NCBI GenBank assembly: GCA_016125005.1
Contig: WGMQ01000005.1
Span: 62,001 to 126,000 of the forward strand
DNA: 64,000 bases
Direction of reading: 5' to 3'
Source: a bacterium
GTDB lineage: Bacteria; Sumerlaeota; Sumerlaeia; SLMS01
Below, one piece after another: positions 28,361 through 37,995 of the stretch. Position numbers and translations under genes: made by a program. Under the pieces are notes generated by a model. That model searched no databases. It saw only the letters and a program-made list of their open reading frames with translations, and was not told where the DNA came from. Each line of letters starts with the position of its first letter. Position 1 is the first letter of the stretch.

Positions 28361-29833
28361 ATGGAACAGTATCACCCCTCGCTTGTGGAGCGCCGCCACC
28401 AGTCGCCCGCGCGCCCCCTTGTTGCCACCCTGGCGGCCTCTCTCCTCGCAGTATGCGCTACCTCCGTCATGGGACAGGATGCAGTGGCCGACGCCACCGC
28501 CGCCGTCACGGAGGTCGCCAGCACTGCCCCGGCCACCACTGAGGCCCTCCTCGCCGAGCTGACCAGCAAGGTCGCCGCCGCCCAGTCCGCCGCCGACAAC
28601 GCCTGGATCCTCACCAGCTCCGCCCTCGTCCTCATGATGACCGCCCCCGGCCTCCTCCTCTTCTACGGCGGCCTTGTCCGCGCCAAGAACGTCCTCTCGG
28701 TCTTCATGCAGGGCTTCTTCCTCATGGCCCTCGTCTCGATCATCTGGCTCCTCTTCGGTTACAGCATCGCCTTCGGCGAAATGGAGGGTCCCCTCGGAGC
28801 CTTCGTCGGTGGCTTCGACCACCTCATGCTCGCTGGCGTCACCGGCGAACCGAGCGCCCTTTCCGTCACCCTCCCCGGCATCACCTTCTGCTTCTTCCAG
28901 CTCATGTTCGCCATCATCACCCCCGCACTCATGTGCGGCGCATTCGCCGAACGCTTCCGCTTCAAGGCCCTCGTCCCCTTCATGATCCTGTGGGTGATCT
29001 TCATCTACCTGCCGCTCGCCCACATGGTCTGGGGCCCCAATGGGTTCCTTAATGGCTGGAGCGAGGCCGCCACCATCAAGGCCCTCGACTTTGCCGGGGG
29101 CACCGTGGTGCACATCAGCTCCGGTGTCTCTGCCCTCGTCATCGCCATCTACCTGGGCAAGCGCTATGGCTACCCCGGCAAGCAGTTCGTCCCCCACAAC
29201 CTCGCCCTGAGCATGACGGGCGCCGGCCTCCTCTGGTTCGGATGGTTCGGCTTCAATGCCGGCAGCGCCCTCAATGCCGGACCCCTTGCCTCCTGGGCCT
29301 TCATCAGCACCCATATGTCCGCCGCTGGCGCCACGATGTCCTGGATGGTTGCCGAGTGGCTCTTCCGCGGAAAGCCCAGCCTCCTCGGTGCAATCTCCGG
29401 GGCTGTCGCCGGCCTCGTGGCCGTCACCCCCGCCGCAGGCTTCGTCCACCCCGGCTCAGGCCTCATCATCGGCCTCATCGCCGGCTTCGTCTGCTGGTTC
29501 ACCTGCGCGAAGCTGAAGGAAAAGCTCGGCTATGACGACTCCCTCGACGTCTTCGGCGTCCACGGCGTCGGCGGCATCCTCGGCGCCGTCCTCACCGGCG
29601 TCTTCGCCCACTCCGACATCAATGGCATGTCCGGCCTCATCGACGGCAATCCCGGCCAGGTCGTGCAGCAAATCCTCGCCGTCCTTGTCACCATCGTCAT
29701 GGCCGTCATTGGCACCATCATCTTCATGGTCCTCGTCGACAGAACCATCGGCGCCAAGGCTTCGAACGACGATCAGGAACTCGGCCTCGACATTGTGGAC
29801 CACGGCGAACGCGCCTACCACGAAGCCAGCTAA
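28361..29833 (+). CDS. amtB: Ammonium transporter
   Basis: LFYGGLVRAKNVLS, GFLNGWSEAATIKALDFAGGTVVHISSGVSALV, FGVHGVGGILGAVLTGVFA; signal peptide. Confidence 0.95.
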   Translation: MEQYHPSLVERRHQSPARPLVATLAASLLAVCATSVMGQDAVADATAAVTEVASTAPATTEALLAELTSKVAAAQSAADNAWILTSSALVLMMTAPGLLLFYGGLVRAKNVLSVFMQGFFLMALVSIIWLLFGYSIAFGEMEGPLGAFVGGFDHLMLAGVTGEPSALSVTLPGITFCFFQLMFAIITPALMCGAFAERFRFKALVPFMILWVIFIYLPLAHMVWGPNGFLNGWSEAATIKALDFAGGTVVHISSGVSALVIAIYLGKRYGYPGKQFVPHNLALSMTGAGLLWFGWFGFNAGSALNAGPLASWAFISTHMSAAGATMSWMVAEWLFRGKPSLLGAISGAVAGLVAVTPAAGFVHPGSGLIIGLIAGFVCWFTCAKLKEKLGYDDSLDVFGVHGVGGILGAVLTGVFAHSDINGMSGLIDGNPGQVVQQILAVLVTIVMAVIGTIIFMVLVDRTIGAKASNDDQELGLDIVDHGERAYHEAS

Positions 29834-29859
29834 CCCACACGCAGAACCCGGCAGGAAAG

Positions 29860-29892
29860 CGGCCCGCCACGATCATCCGTGGCGGGCCGTTG
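29860..29892 (+). terminator. Rho-independent-like terminator of amtB
   Basis: cggcccgccacgatcatccgtggcgggccgttgt. Confidence 0.75.
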
Positions 29893-29915
29893 TCTATATT
29901 TCTATGCATCCGTTC

Positions 29916-29963
29916 CGCTGTAACGCCCTCGTCTATGCGCTCAGCATCGCGATGATGGGGTAA
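29916..29963 (+). pseudogene. Vestigial 3' end of an M20 dipeptidase paralogue
   Basis: RCNALVYALSIAMMG* versus intact RRNTLIYALSIAMMG* at 27262-27309; 26-nt identical block GCGCTCAGCATCGCGATGATGGGGTA. Confidence 0.65.
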
Positions 29964-29966
29964 GGA

Positions 29967-31010
29967 TCACTCCGCCTTTAGCCCCATCTGACGACGGGTC
30001 TCTGCGAGCGACAACGGCCCGAAGCGGTCGAAGGCGGAGGGCATCAGGTTCGCCGTCGAAACATCCAGCGCTCGCCTGTCGCCGACGATGGCGGGTGTCA
30101 GGTCGTCGGAGCCCTCTGCCATGATCACGGCTCCGTCCGGATAGACATCCCGCAGGTTGAAGAACGTCTTCGGGAAATCCGCTGGCAACGCCTCGATATG
30201 GAGAAGGGCGTAGTCCCATTTGAGGATCTCCCCCTGCGTGCCGAGCACCTGGGTGGAGGTGGCCTTTGCCGGGATTCGATGCCCCTTGTAGCTGGTCCAG
30301 CCCGACACCTCAATCATGTTCACCTTCACGCCGTCGGCCAAAGAGGTGACGCTCTTCAGTGCCCCCGATTCGTAGCGATAGACGTCATCGAACACGGGCT
30401 GTCCCTTCAGGCTGATCGTGATGGTCTCGGCGGTTCCGACGCTGCTGTAACTCACGGTGCGCTGCCGAAAGGCTCTTCTCAATCGTTCATCGCGGTCGGT
30501 GATACCCAGTCGCTTGAAAGTCTCCACCAGTTCCTCGCGCGACATGGGCGGATCGGTTTGGCCCGGATCGCACCACTCGGAAAGGGGGAACTCGACAGCG
30601 GCGGTGCTTCGATAGGTCAGCCCGGCCAGCGACAGGCCGAACTGAAATTCGGTCACCTGATTCTTCGGTCGTAGCCACCCCCCGTTCATCCCATTGCCCC
30701 AGGTCCAGGTCCCGTTGCCGTCGAACGACCAGATCGTGCGGTCATCCCCCGAGAAGTCCTTGTCGGGAAAAGCGCTCAACATCTCCGCATACTCAAGAGA
30801 CCCCATCTTGACCGTCAGGCAGCGATCAACCGTGCCGTCGGGACCGCGCTTCTCCACAATGGCGGCACAGCTCGCCATGTCGGCCTCGATGGCGGCCAGA
30901 CGACTCAGCAGCGCACTCAACGTGTAAGTCGACGCCCGGTCATCCCCGCTTGCAGGAAGCGGGGAAACGGCGCACAGAAGCAATGCCATTAGACAAAGGT
31001 ATTTTCTCAT
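29967..31010 (-). CDS. Secreted/outer-membrane-associated hypothetical protein
   Basis: Signal peptide MRKYLCLMALLLCAVSPLPASG; LolA-like pattern only suspected. Confidence 0.65.
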   Translation of the reverse strand: MRKYLCLMALLLCAVSPLPASGDDRASTYTLSALLSRLAAIEADMASCAAIVEKRGPDGTVDRCLTVKMGSLEYAEMLSAFPDKDFSGDDRTIWSFDGNGTWTWGNGMNGGWLRPKNQVTEFQFGLSLAGLTYRSTAAVEFPLSEWCDPGQTDPPMSREELVETFKRLGITDRDERLRRAFRQRTVSYSSVGTAETITISLKGQPVFDDVYRYESGALKSVTSLADGVKVNMIEVSGWTSYKGHRIPAKATSTQVLGTQGEILKWDYALLHIEALPADFPKTFFNLRDVYPDGAVIMAEGSDDLTPAIVGDRRALDVSTANLMPSAFDRFGPLSLAETRRQMGLKAE

Positions 31011-31441
31011 GGACAAAATGACCTGCCAGCGTAATTGGGCCCACATGTGTCCGCACAACAGCTCCCTCGCTTCCCACAGTTTCCGGACCAAGAATTCGAG
31101 ACTTTGCAATAGGGCTGCCCATCCAGAGAAACGGCGCACGATCCGACCTTTCGGCGACCACAGCTCTGAGCGTCTTGGTGTCCCTGACAGTGCTGTTTCT
31201 CGTCTCCGGTAACCAAGCAAGCATAGCCGGAACTGCCAGGCGTCTCACAAATCTGGCAGACGTTGTTGAACGGTGCCTGTAAACAATAGTTGGCTGCATC
31301 ACTCGCGCTAGCACAACCTATCGATGCTACGATGCAACAAGAACCATACTTGGCTTCTCCTGCGGCCGGAGCCCAATTGAATGACTGCAGAAGGCAGATT
31401 CCCAGAAGCAATAAAAAAAACAAGCAGTTTAATTTATTCAC
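31007..31441 (-). CDS. Secreted cysteine-rich small protein, unknown function
   Basis: Signal peptide followed by about 16 Cys in roughly 115 mature residues; ATGA overlap with downstream gene. Confidence 0.75.
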   Translation of the reverse strand: MNKLNCLFFLLLLGICLLQSFNWAPAAGEAKYGSCCIVASIGCASASDAANYCLQAPFNNVCQICETPGSSGYACLVTGDEKQHCQGHQDAQSCGRRKVGSCAVSLDGQPYCKVSNSWSGNCGKRGSCCADTCGPNYAGRSFCP

Positions 31442-31445
31442 AATA

Positions 31446-33311
31446 TCACCAGTTTACCTTGTTCAGTTTGCACTCAGGCCATCTTTCGTTGACATACGTC
31501 TTAATTCTCAAAAAATCTGACACATCGCCCTGTTTCTTGGCAACAAGAGCGGCGTCGAACCATGCATACGCATGATAATTCAATGTGTAAAAGAAGGGTG
31601 CGTCCTCGGGAATTTCGTCTCTGACCTTCTTCATTAAAGTGGAAGCCTCGTCATATTGATTCATTTGACGAAGGCTTGACCATGAAAAGTAACTTGCGGT
31701 ACCCAGCTCACGGTACTGTTTGGGATAGAGTCGCCACATCTTCTGTTCCATCGCCACGACGGTTGTAAATTCGTTCTGTAGATAATGGGATTCTAAAGTC
31801 ATCAGGTAAGCCACAGAGGTTACATCGGGTCCAAACTCCGAACTGTTTATGATTTCGCTGAGTACCTCGCGAACATTCGTCCATTCTTTGGCATCGTCAC
31901 TCGCCTTTGTCTGTTCAAAATACAATCCCGCAGCCTCAATCGTGGCCAACCCCTTGTCGCGTGAATTGCTGTGCAGCGACTCACGCCAGTCAGCCTGAAG
32001 AGTTATGACTTTCTCAAGGGACTGAACGGTTTTTTCTGTAACCGGAGGCTCCGAAAATTCGCTCTGTCGTGGTCTATTGTAAATTTCTGAATGTGCGAGA
32101 TTCTTCATTGCAAGTCGAGCCTCCAAAGTCCAAGGATGTCGCTCGTTAAGTACAGGAACCGCGGAAAGGAACTGCTCGAAAGCCTTGCTTGCTTCATCCC
32201 CCTTCCCAATTTTCGTCAGGAGGTAGGCTCGGCGCAACAGAGCCTCCTTTCGGAAGAAAGAGTCTGGGTTCTCTGTCAAGAAAAGATCGATCCTCGAAAG
32301 AGCTTCAAGTGAGTTCGCCTTGCCGACCTGCAGCGCCGCCCGTAGTTGCCTGTTCTCCTCTTCATAGTTGGAATTCTCGTAGACTTGTCCGGATATTTCT
32401 TCACTTAACTTGGAGGCACGGCAAGCATACACTCCAAAAAGAGGCTCGGCAGTCATGAGGTTGCAAAGCCTGGAAGCCGCAAATAGGTCGTGGTGTCGAA
32501 TCTTTTCGCAGTAGGCATACGTACGCTGCGCAACCAAAAGAATATCTACGGAGCGACTTCGCGCCCCTTGAGTACGAGCTACAAAGTCTTCGAGTTGGCC
32601 CGTAAGCATTGCGTTGTCGACATCTGGATTGGCGGAATCGCGTAGCAGCTTAAGCCACATCATAGCAGCTTTTGATTCACCGAAAGCCCCTGGATCGCAT
32701 TGATATGCACGATCAAAGTAGTCTTCGGCGGTGTCTAAGTCGCCTGATCTACTAAGGTGGATGTAGCCGCAGTGGACAAGTGCTTCTGCTCTATTTGTGA
32801 AACTTACGTCTTGTGCAAAGTTTGTCGTGTGAGCAATGTACTCATCATATTTCTTGGCTTTCCAGAAGTGCCGAAGTAGGTCGATTTTCGCTTGTGGGGC
32901 GTCTGGAGACTGTGAGCATTGATCGGCGATCTTCATCCATAATTCAACAGCCTCTTCTTCTTTTCCATATCCCACGAGAATTGGGCAACACAACAAGTCG
33001 ACTTTGCAGAGGTACGGACTCTCGGGGTTCTTGTTTCGAATACTGTCTGCCAGTCGCAATACATCACTTGATCTTCCCATATCGAAAAGACATGCTGCTT
33101 CTTTGTACTCAAAAAGAGATTCGAATTGTTTTTTGTCAGCCTGCTGAAGGACGGACCTGCTAAGATTCTTCGCCTGATCGTACTCTTTTGTTTTGTACTT
33201 TAACAATACTTCTCGGACGTCTAACGGGAGAGCGTCCACGTTCAATTGCGCCACCCCTGAATGGGCCAATGATAGAATTGTGACTACAGCAAGTGTAGCG
33301 AGCTTTTGCAT
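31446..33311 (-). CDS. Secreted TPR-repeat-like protein
   Basis: Signal peptide MQKLATLAVVTILSLAHSGVAQ; helical repeat pattern; start at 33311. Confidence 0.7.
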   Translation of the reverse strand: MQKLATLAVVTILSLAHSGVAQLNVDALPLDVREVLLKYKTKEYDQAKNLSRSVLQQADKKQFESLFEYKEAACLFDMGRSSDVLRLADSIRNKNPESPYLCKVDLLCCPILVGYGKEEEAVELWMKIADQCSQSPDAPQAKIDLLRHFWKAKKYDEYIAHTTNFAQDVSFTNRAEALVHCGYIHLSRSGDLDTAEDYFDRAYQCDPGAFGESKAAMMWLKLLRDSANPDVDNAMLTGQLEDFVARTQGARSRSVDILLVAQRTYAYCEKIRHHDLFAASRLCNLMTAEPLFGVYACRASKLSEEISGQVYENSNYEEENRQLRAALQVGKANSLEALSRIDLFLTENPDSFFRKEALLRRAYLLTKIGKGDEASKAFEQFLSAVPVLNERHPWTLEARLAMKNLAHSEIYNRPRQSEFSEPPVTEKTVQSLEKVITLQADWRESLHSNSRDKGLATIEAAGLYFEQTKASDDAKEWTNVREVLSEIINSSEFGPDVTSVAYLMTLESHYLQNEFTTVVAMEQKMWRLYPKQYRELGTASYFSWSSLRQMNQYDEASTLMKKVRDEIPEDAPFFYTLNYHAYAWFDAALVAKKQGDVSDFLRIKTYVNERWPECKLNKVNW

Positions 33312-33467
33312 GAAACCCTCCAAAAATGTGGATGTTAGTGAAGATGGGGAGCGACGCGACGCAAGGAAATTTGTTCGGGGGAGTTGAGAACGAAAAGGCT
33401 TGAGGAGAATTGACCGAAGTCCAACCGCTCCATGCGGTTTTCTTGAGCCAACCTCCCCCATCGCCAC

Positions 33468-35039
33468 TCAATACTCAGCTTGCGGGAACGTGTGGTACAT
33501 TTCCGGTGACGAGCCGGTGCTGGAGAGGGAGCAGCTTGGCTCGGTGGCGATATCGCCGATCGTGTAGGTCCCGCCGCCGGGACACATGGGCGTCCGCCGT
33601 ATATACGCCTGCTCGCCGACAAGGTCCTCCCAGGTCGGTTGCGCGTCCGCTGCGGCGTTGTTTTCGAGCGCCCATTGCTGCTTGGCGCCGTCGATCTTCG
33701 CGAGGTTTTCCTGGCACGCGTTGCGCCCCGAGATGTCGCGGGCGCGTAGGAACGACGGCACGGCAATCGCACCCGCCATCCCCATCGGGAGAGCACCCAG
33801 CGCGGCGAGCATCGAGCGGCTGTCGCGCTTTTCGCGCGAGACCCATTCGATCCCTTCGTCCGTGTTGCGCGTGATCGCCACCCGCTGGTGCAGGCCGTAG
33901 AGGGTGCCGATGAAACCTGTCATCTTCTCGAGAATGGCCTGATCCGACTCGTTGTTGGCCGTTTCCGCGAGGGCGGCATTGAGGGTCTCCATCACTTGGG
34001 ACGACACGAAGATCATGCTGTTGACCTCGGTGGGGAGCCCCGCCGTGAGGGTCTTGTATTCCTCCGACTCGGAAAGCCCGCCGGTCCCGGCGCGATGGCG
34101 CGCCACCGCGGCCGCAAGCATGGCGGGGGAGGTGCTCGACACGAAGAAGTCCTTCCCGTCTGCTGTATAGCTCATCTCGCAATCGGGGCAGATATTCGGG
34201 AGCAACACGTGGGTGAAGTTAATCCCGTCGGACTCGACGGTCTTGACCGTGAAGCCCTCTCCCTTGAGACGCGTTGTCAACGCATCGTAAAGGACCCCGT
34301 CGCCAATCTCGACCGTGGCGTAGATGTCGGGCCGCGCAAGGGTCAGCGTCTTGGACGAGTCATCGAGCGGGATGGTGACCGTGACGCCGGGGCGCGGGGC
34401 CACGGCGATGGTCATCTCGCCGTTGACCGCCTCAAGGATTCGTTGCAGCGGCATGCGCGCCTGGATGTCCATCATGGCCAGGCCCATGTTCACCATGGCC
34501 TCACCCGATTGCGGTTCGACGGCGCTGGCCGCCTGGCGGATCGCCTTCACCCATTTCCCCGGATAGGTGGTGGCCGTTGTATAGATCATGGTCTCGGTCG
34601 GCGCGAAGTGCAGCAGGCGGGGTGTGTGGGCGGGCTCGTTCGTGGGCGCAAGGAGTCCGATGCGCTCGCCCTTCAGGTGCAGGAAGGAGCGGTTGATACT
34701 GAGCCCCGTCGCGGCGTCGGTCCGGCCCGACATGCCAAAGCCCGCGATCGACCCCAGGCCCATCTTGGGGTAGCCGTCCTTGAGGAACTTGATGATCAGC
34801 TCACCATTCTGTTGGTTATCGAGGGGTGCGGACTGGTTGAGGACTTCGCAAAGCGGCGCCAGTTCAGAGCCCAGTGTTTCGAAAAAGTCGTCGCTGTCCA
34901 GATAGACATAGAACGAGCCGCCGGGATCGAGGTGCTTCTGCACCGCCATGAAATCGGGGTTCGGTTCGAAGTCCTGGGCGCCGACAGGCGCACCCGCGAG
35001 TACAACTGCCGCAGCAGCGGCGAGGATCGTTTTCTTCAT
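33468..35039 (-). CDS. Secreted DUF3352-like protein with C-terminal pseudopilin-like tail
   Basis: Signal peptide; C-terminus IAVPSFLRARDISGRNACQENLAKIDGAKQQWALENN...YIRRTPMCPGGGTYTIGDIATEPSCSL. Confidence 0.7.
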   Translation of the reverse strand: MKKTILAAAAAVVLAGAPVGAQDFEPNPDFMAVQKHLDPGGSFYVYLDSDDFFETLGSELAPLCEVLNQSAPLDNQQNGELIIKFLKDGYPKMGLGSIAGFGMSGRTDAATGLSINRSFLHLKGERIGLLAPTNEPAHTPRLLHFAPTETMIYTTATTYPGKWVKAIRQAASAVEPQSGEAMVNMGLAMMDIQARMPLQRILEAVNGEMTIAVAPRPGVTVTIPLDDSSKTLTLARPDIYATVEIGDGVLYDALTTRLKGEGFTVKTVESDGINFTHVLLPNICPDCEMSYTADGKDFFVSSTSPAMLAAAVARHRAGTGGLSESEEYKTLTAGLPTEVNSMIFVSSQVMETLNAALAETANNESDQAILEKMTGFIGTLYGLHQRVAITRNTDEGIEWVSREKRDSRSMLAALGALPMGMAGAIAVPSFLRARDISGRNACQENLAKIDGAKQQWALENNAAADAQPTWEDLVGEQAYIRRTPMCPGGGTYTIGDIATEPSCSLSSTGSSPEMYHTFPQAEY

Positions 35040-35182
35040 GTCAGCCCCCTATGTTTAATTGTCCGATGTAAACTCCTGCTGCGGGAAGGTGCGCAAGGGA
35101 TAGTCGGTGCCAACTGCACTTGCTTCTCTGCATCGCAGGGGCCTTGAATCGCGTCATTCTTCCTGAAGGACATACCCGCGCC

Positions 35183-36202
35183 ATGAAGGTCGTCATCGCC
35201 CACCGTACCGGTCAGGCCCGCGTTGTGGATTTGCCCGAGCCGAAGAGTAGCCGCGGGTGCGTGACGGTCCGCGTCAGCCATTCCGCCGTGCAACTGCCCG
35301 ACGAGCTGTTCCTGCTGGAGGCGGCGCCCAAGTCGCTGAAGCGCGGACAGGACGGCGTGCCGATCGGTTCCGGCGCCAGCGGCACGATCCTCGACGTGGG
35401 CAGCGGGGTGGAGACGCTCAAGGCGGGCCTGCGCGTGGCCGTGTACGGCCTTCCCTATGCCTACCACGCAGGGCAGCTTGTGGTGCCGGAAAACATGGTG
35501 GTGGAGCTTCCCAAGAAGGTGAACCACGAGGAGGGCTCCTTTGCCGGGCAGGGGGCACTGGCGCTTAACCTGCTTCGCTCCGCCGACGTGCGCCTTGGCG
35601 AGACCATGCTGATCTTCGGTGCCGATTTGGTGGGGCTGTTGCTTGCCCAACTGGTGCGGGCCGCCGGTGCCACGCCCATCGTGGTCGACGAGTCCGACTA
35701 TCGCCTCACCAAGGCCAAGGCCGTGGGCATTGCCCACACGCACCAGCGCATCGACGACCAGTTGGTGCAGACGGTCACTGCGGTCACTGATGGCTATGGA
35801 GTCGATTCGGCGGTGTTGATGCGCCGCGACCAGCCGGGAGCGTTGAAGGGGGCGCTTGAGATGATTCGCGAGGGAGGCGCCTTGGTGCTCGGCGCGCCGA
35901 TCCGCGAGTCCGTCGACCTGCCGACCTTGCGGGAAAAGGGCGCGCGCATCATCACCGCGGCGGGCGGCGGACCCGGAGCGGGCGATCCCGATTTCGAACG
36001 ACGTGGCTCGATGTATCCACGCCCGATCACCCGCTGGACCGTCCGCGACAACATGGCCTGCTTCTGCGCCCAGCTTGCGGAGCGTAAGGTCCAGGTTTCG
36101 CCGCTCGTGACGGACCGTGTGCCGCTCGACCGCGCCCAGATGGCCTACGAGAAGGCCGCGCGCGGTCGCGACGCGGTACTTGGCGTGGTTCTTACGACCT
36201 GA
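35183..36202 (+). CDS. Zinc-type/MDR-family dehydrogenase (threonine dehydrogenase-like)
   Basis: GSGASGTILDVGSGVETLKAGLRVAVYG, AGQGALALNLLRSADVRLGETMLIFGADLVGLLLAQL. Confidence 0.8.
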   Translation: MKVVIAHRTGQARVVDLPEPKSSRGCVTVRVSHSAVQLPDELFLLEAAPKSLKRGQDGVPIGSGASGTILDVGSGVETLKAGLRVAVYGLPYAYHAGQLVVPENMVVELPKKVNHEEGSFAGQGALALNLLRSADVRLGETMLIFGADLVGLLLAQLVRAAGATPIVVDESDYRLTKAKAVGIAHTHQRIDDQLVQTVTAVTDGYGVDSAVLMRRDQPGALKGALEMIREGGALVLGAPIRESVDLPTLREKGARIITAAGGGPGAGDPDFERRGSMYPRPITRWTVRDNMACFCAQLAERKVQVSPLVTDRVPLDRAQMAYEKAARGRDAVLGVVLTT

Positions 36203-37328
36203 TAACCGGCACCAACATCGCATCGCCGTAGGAGAAGAACCGATACTTCTCCGCGATGGCCTCTGTATAGATATCTAGCAGGCGCTCGCGTCCGATGAGG
36301 GCGCTCACCAGCAGGAGCAGCGTCGAGCGCGGCAGGTGGAAGTTCGTCACCAGCAGGTCGAAGGCACGCACCCGCACGCCGGGATGAATCATGATGCGGG
36401 TCTCCCCGGGACCGGGGCGGACCGTGCCCAGGGCCTCGTCCCATGCGGACTCGAGCGTCCTGACCGTGGTGGTGCCCACGGCCACCACGCGGCGACCTTC
36501 GCGCCGCGCCCGGGCGATGGCCTCCGACGTCGAGGCGGTGACGTCATAGTGTTCCGTGTGCATCTGGTGATCCTCAACACGCCCGCCCTCAGCCATACCG
36601 ACGAAGGTCCCGGCGCCAACGTGCAGTGTCACGAAGTGGCGCTCGACCCCCATCGCTTCCAGTTCTGCGAGCAACTCCGGCGTGAAGTGCAGCCCTGCCG
36701 TCGGGGCCGCGATGCTTCCCTCCTGCTCTGCATAGACCGTCTGGTAGCGCGTCTCGTCCTCGGGGAGGTGCAGCGCGGGCGCGGGCAGGTGTAGTTCCTC
36801 CGCGCGGCGCTTCAGGATATACGGCGGGATCGGCATCCGTCCGTGCTGGCGAAGAACCTCGCGAAACGCCTCGCCGCCGGGCGTGAAGACGAGGGTGCGC
36901 TCGCCGTTCTCGTGGCAGCGCGCGACCGTGGCCGTGAGGGCCCCGTCGCCGATGAGGATGGTCTCGCCCTCGCGGGCCTTGCGACCGGGACGAACCATCG
37001 CCTTCCAAGCTTCGCCGTCTAACTCGTGATCGCGCTCAAGCAGCAGCATCTCCACCAGCGCCCCGGTCGGACGTGCTCCAAAGAGACGCGCGGGAATCAC
37101 CCGTGAATTGTTCATCACCAGCACGTCGCCGGGCCGGAGATAGTCCTTCAGGTCGCGAAAGCGTCGATGCTGATTCGGCTCGGAGGGATCCGGCGCAACG
37201 ACCAGCAGGCGCGAAGCATCGCGCTGCGGCGCCGGATGGGCCGCAATCAGTTCCTCGGGGAGTTCGAAAGTGAAGTCTTCGACGTTCAATGGAGAGTGGC
37301 CGTGTGCTTCACCAGGTTCGCACGACAA
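36192..37328 (-). CDS. queA: S-adenosylmethionine:tRNA ribosyltransferase-isomerase
   Basis: FELPEELIAAHPAPQRDASRLLVV, LVMNNSRVIPARLFG, TAGLHFTPELLAELEAMGV, TNFHLPRSTLLLLVSA; exact start uncertain. Confidence 0.93.
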   Translation of the reverse strand: MSCEPGEAHGHSPLNVEDFTFELPEELIAAHPAPQRDASRLLVVAPDPSEPNQHRRFRDLKDYLRPGDVLVMNNSRVIPARLFGARPTGALVEMLLLERDHELDGEAWKAMVRPGRKAREGETILIGDGALTATVARCHENGERTLVFTPGGEAFREVLRQHGRMPIPPYILKRRAEELHLPAPALHLPEDETRYQTVYAEQEGSIAAPTAGLHFTPELLAELEAMGVERHFVTLHVGAGTFVGMAEGGRVEDHQMHTEHYDVTASTSEAIARARREGRRVVAVGTTTVRTLESAWDEALGTVRPGPGETRIMIHPGVRVRAFDLLVTNFHLPRSTLLLLVSALIGRERLLDIYTEAIAEKYRFFSYGDAMLVPVIRS

Positions 37329-37704
37329 GCGACGGAATGAAGGAGAAGTGGTGATCTCGGGTCAGGACCGGCAGTCCATGACAAAGGGCCTGTGCGGCGA
37401 TCCAAGCGTCGTTTGTAGGAATCGGCTTTCCTAGCTTCCTGAGGGAGGCCAGCAAGGAACCGTACACTTCTGCGGTCCGGAGGTCAAACTCCAGAACCTC
37501 GAAGGCCGTCAGGAGGCTCATGAACCGGTTCTTGTTTTCAGCGGGTCGGCTGGATTTCTCTGCTCCCGCCATCAATTCGCCAACCGAGATGAGGGAAATC
37601 ACTGGGGCGAGTTCCAGCAACTCTGGTTTGAAGAAGGTTGGGTCGCGCTCGATCCAAGCAATGATGGCATTGGTATCAAAGAGAACCCTGATCGCCGACG
37701 ACAT
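37309..37704 (-). CDS. vapC: PIN-domain toxin (VapC-like)
   Basis: RVLFDTNAIIAWIE, SVGELMAGAE, TNDAWIAAQALCHGLPVLTRDHHFSF. Confidence 0.88.
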   Translation of the reverse strand: MSSAIRVLFDTNAIIAWIERDPTFFKPELLELAPVISLISVGELMAGAEKSSRPAENKNRFMSLLTAFEVLEFDLRTAEVYGSLLASLRKLGKPIPTNDAWIAAQALCHGLPVLTRDHHFSFIPSLVVRTW

Positions 37705-37930
37705 CGATGCGTTCGCACTCCTCTTCGATGTCGTGGCGGAGCTTGTCCGCCTCTCGACCGGAGATCAAACCGATGGTTCCGGGATAGCGCTGCGACAGGA
37801 TTGCTATGACTTCATCCGGCGTCGGAACTGGGGCGGAGATGGGGGTCACTTCCACTTTTGTGCCCTCCGGCAGCTGGACTTCGCCGTCGGGGAGAAACAC
37901 TCCATTGGAGTAAACGGCACTGAAAGTCAT
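37676..37930 (-). CDS. Antitoxin of VapBC-like pair (AF2212/VapB-type N-terminus)
   Basis: MTFSAVYSNGVFLPDGEVQLPEGTKVEVTPI; overlaps vapC start by 29 nt. Confidence 0.75.
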   Translation of the reverse strand: MTFSAVYSNGVFLPDGEVQLPEGTKVEVTPISAPVPTPDEVIAILSQRYPGTIGLISGREADKLRHDIEEECERIDVVGDQGSL

Positions 37931-37995
37931 CTTTGCACTTCCCGACGAGAGTCGCCGGGCGATCCTATTACTCAAGATCGCCCGGGAAACATGCC

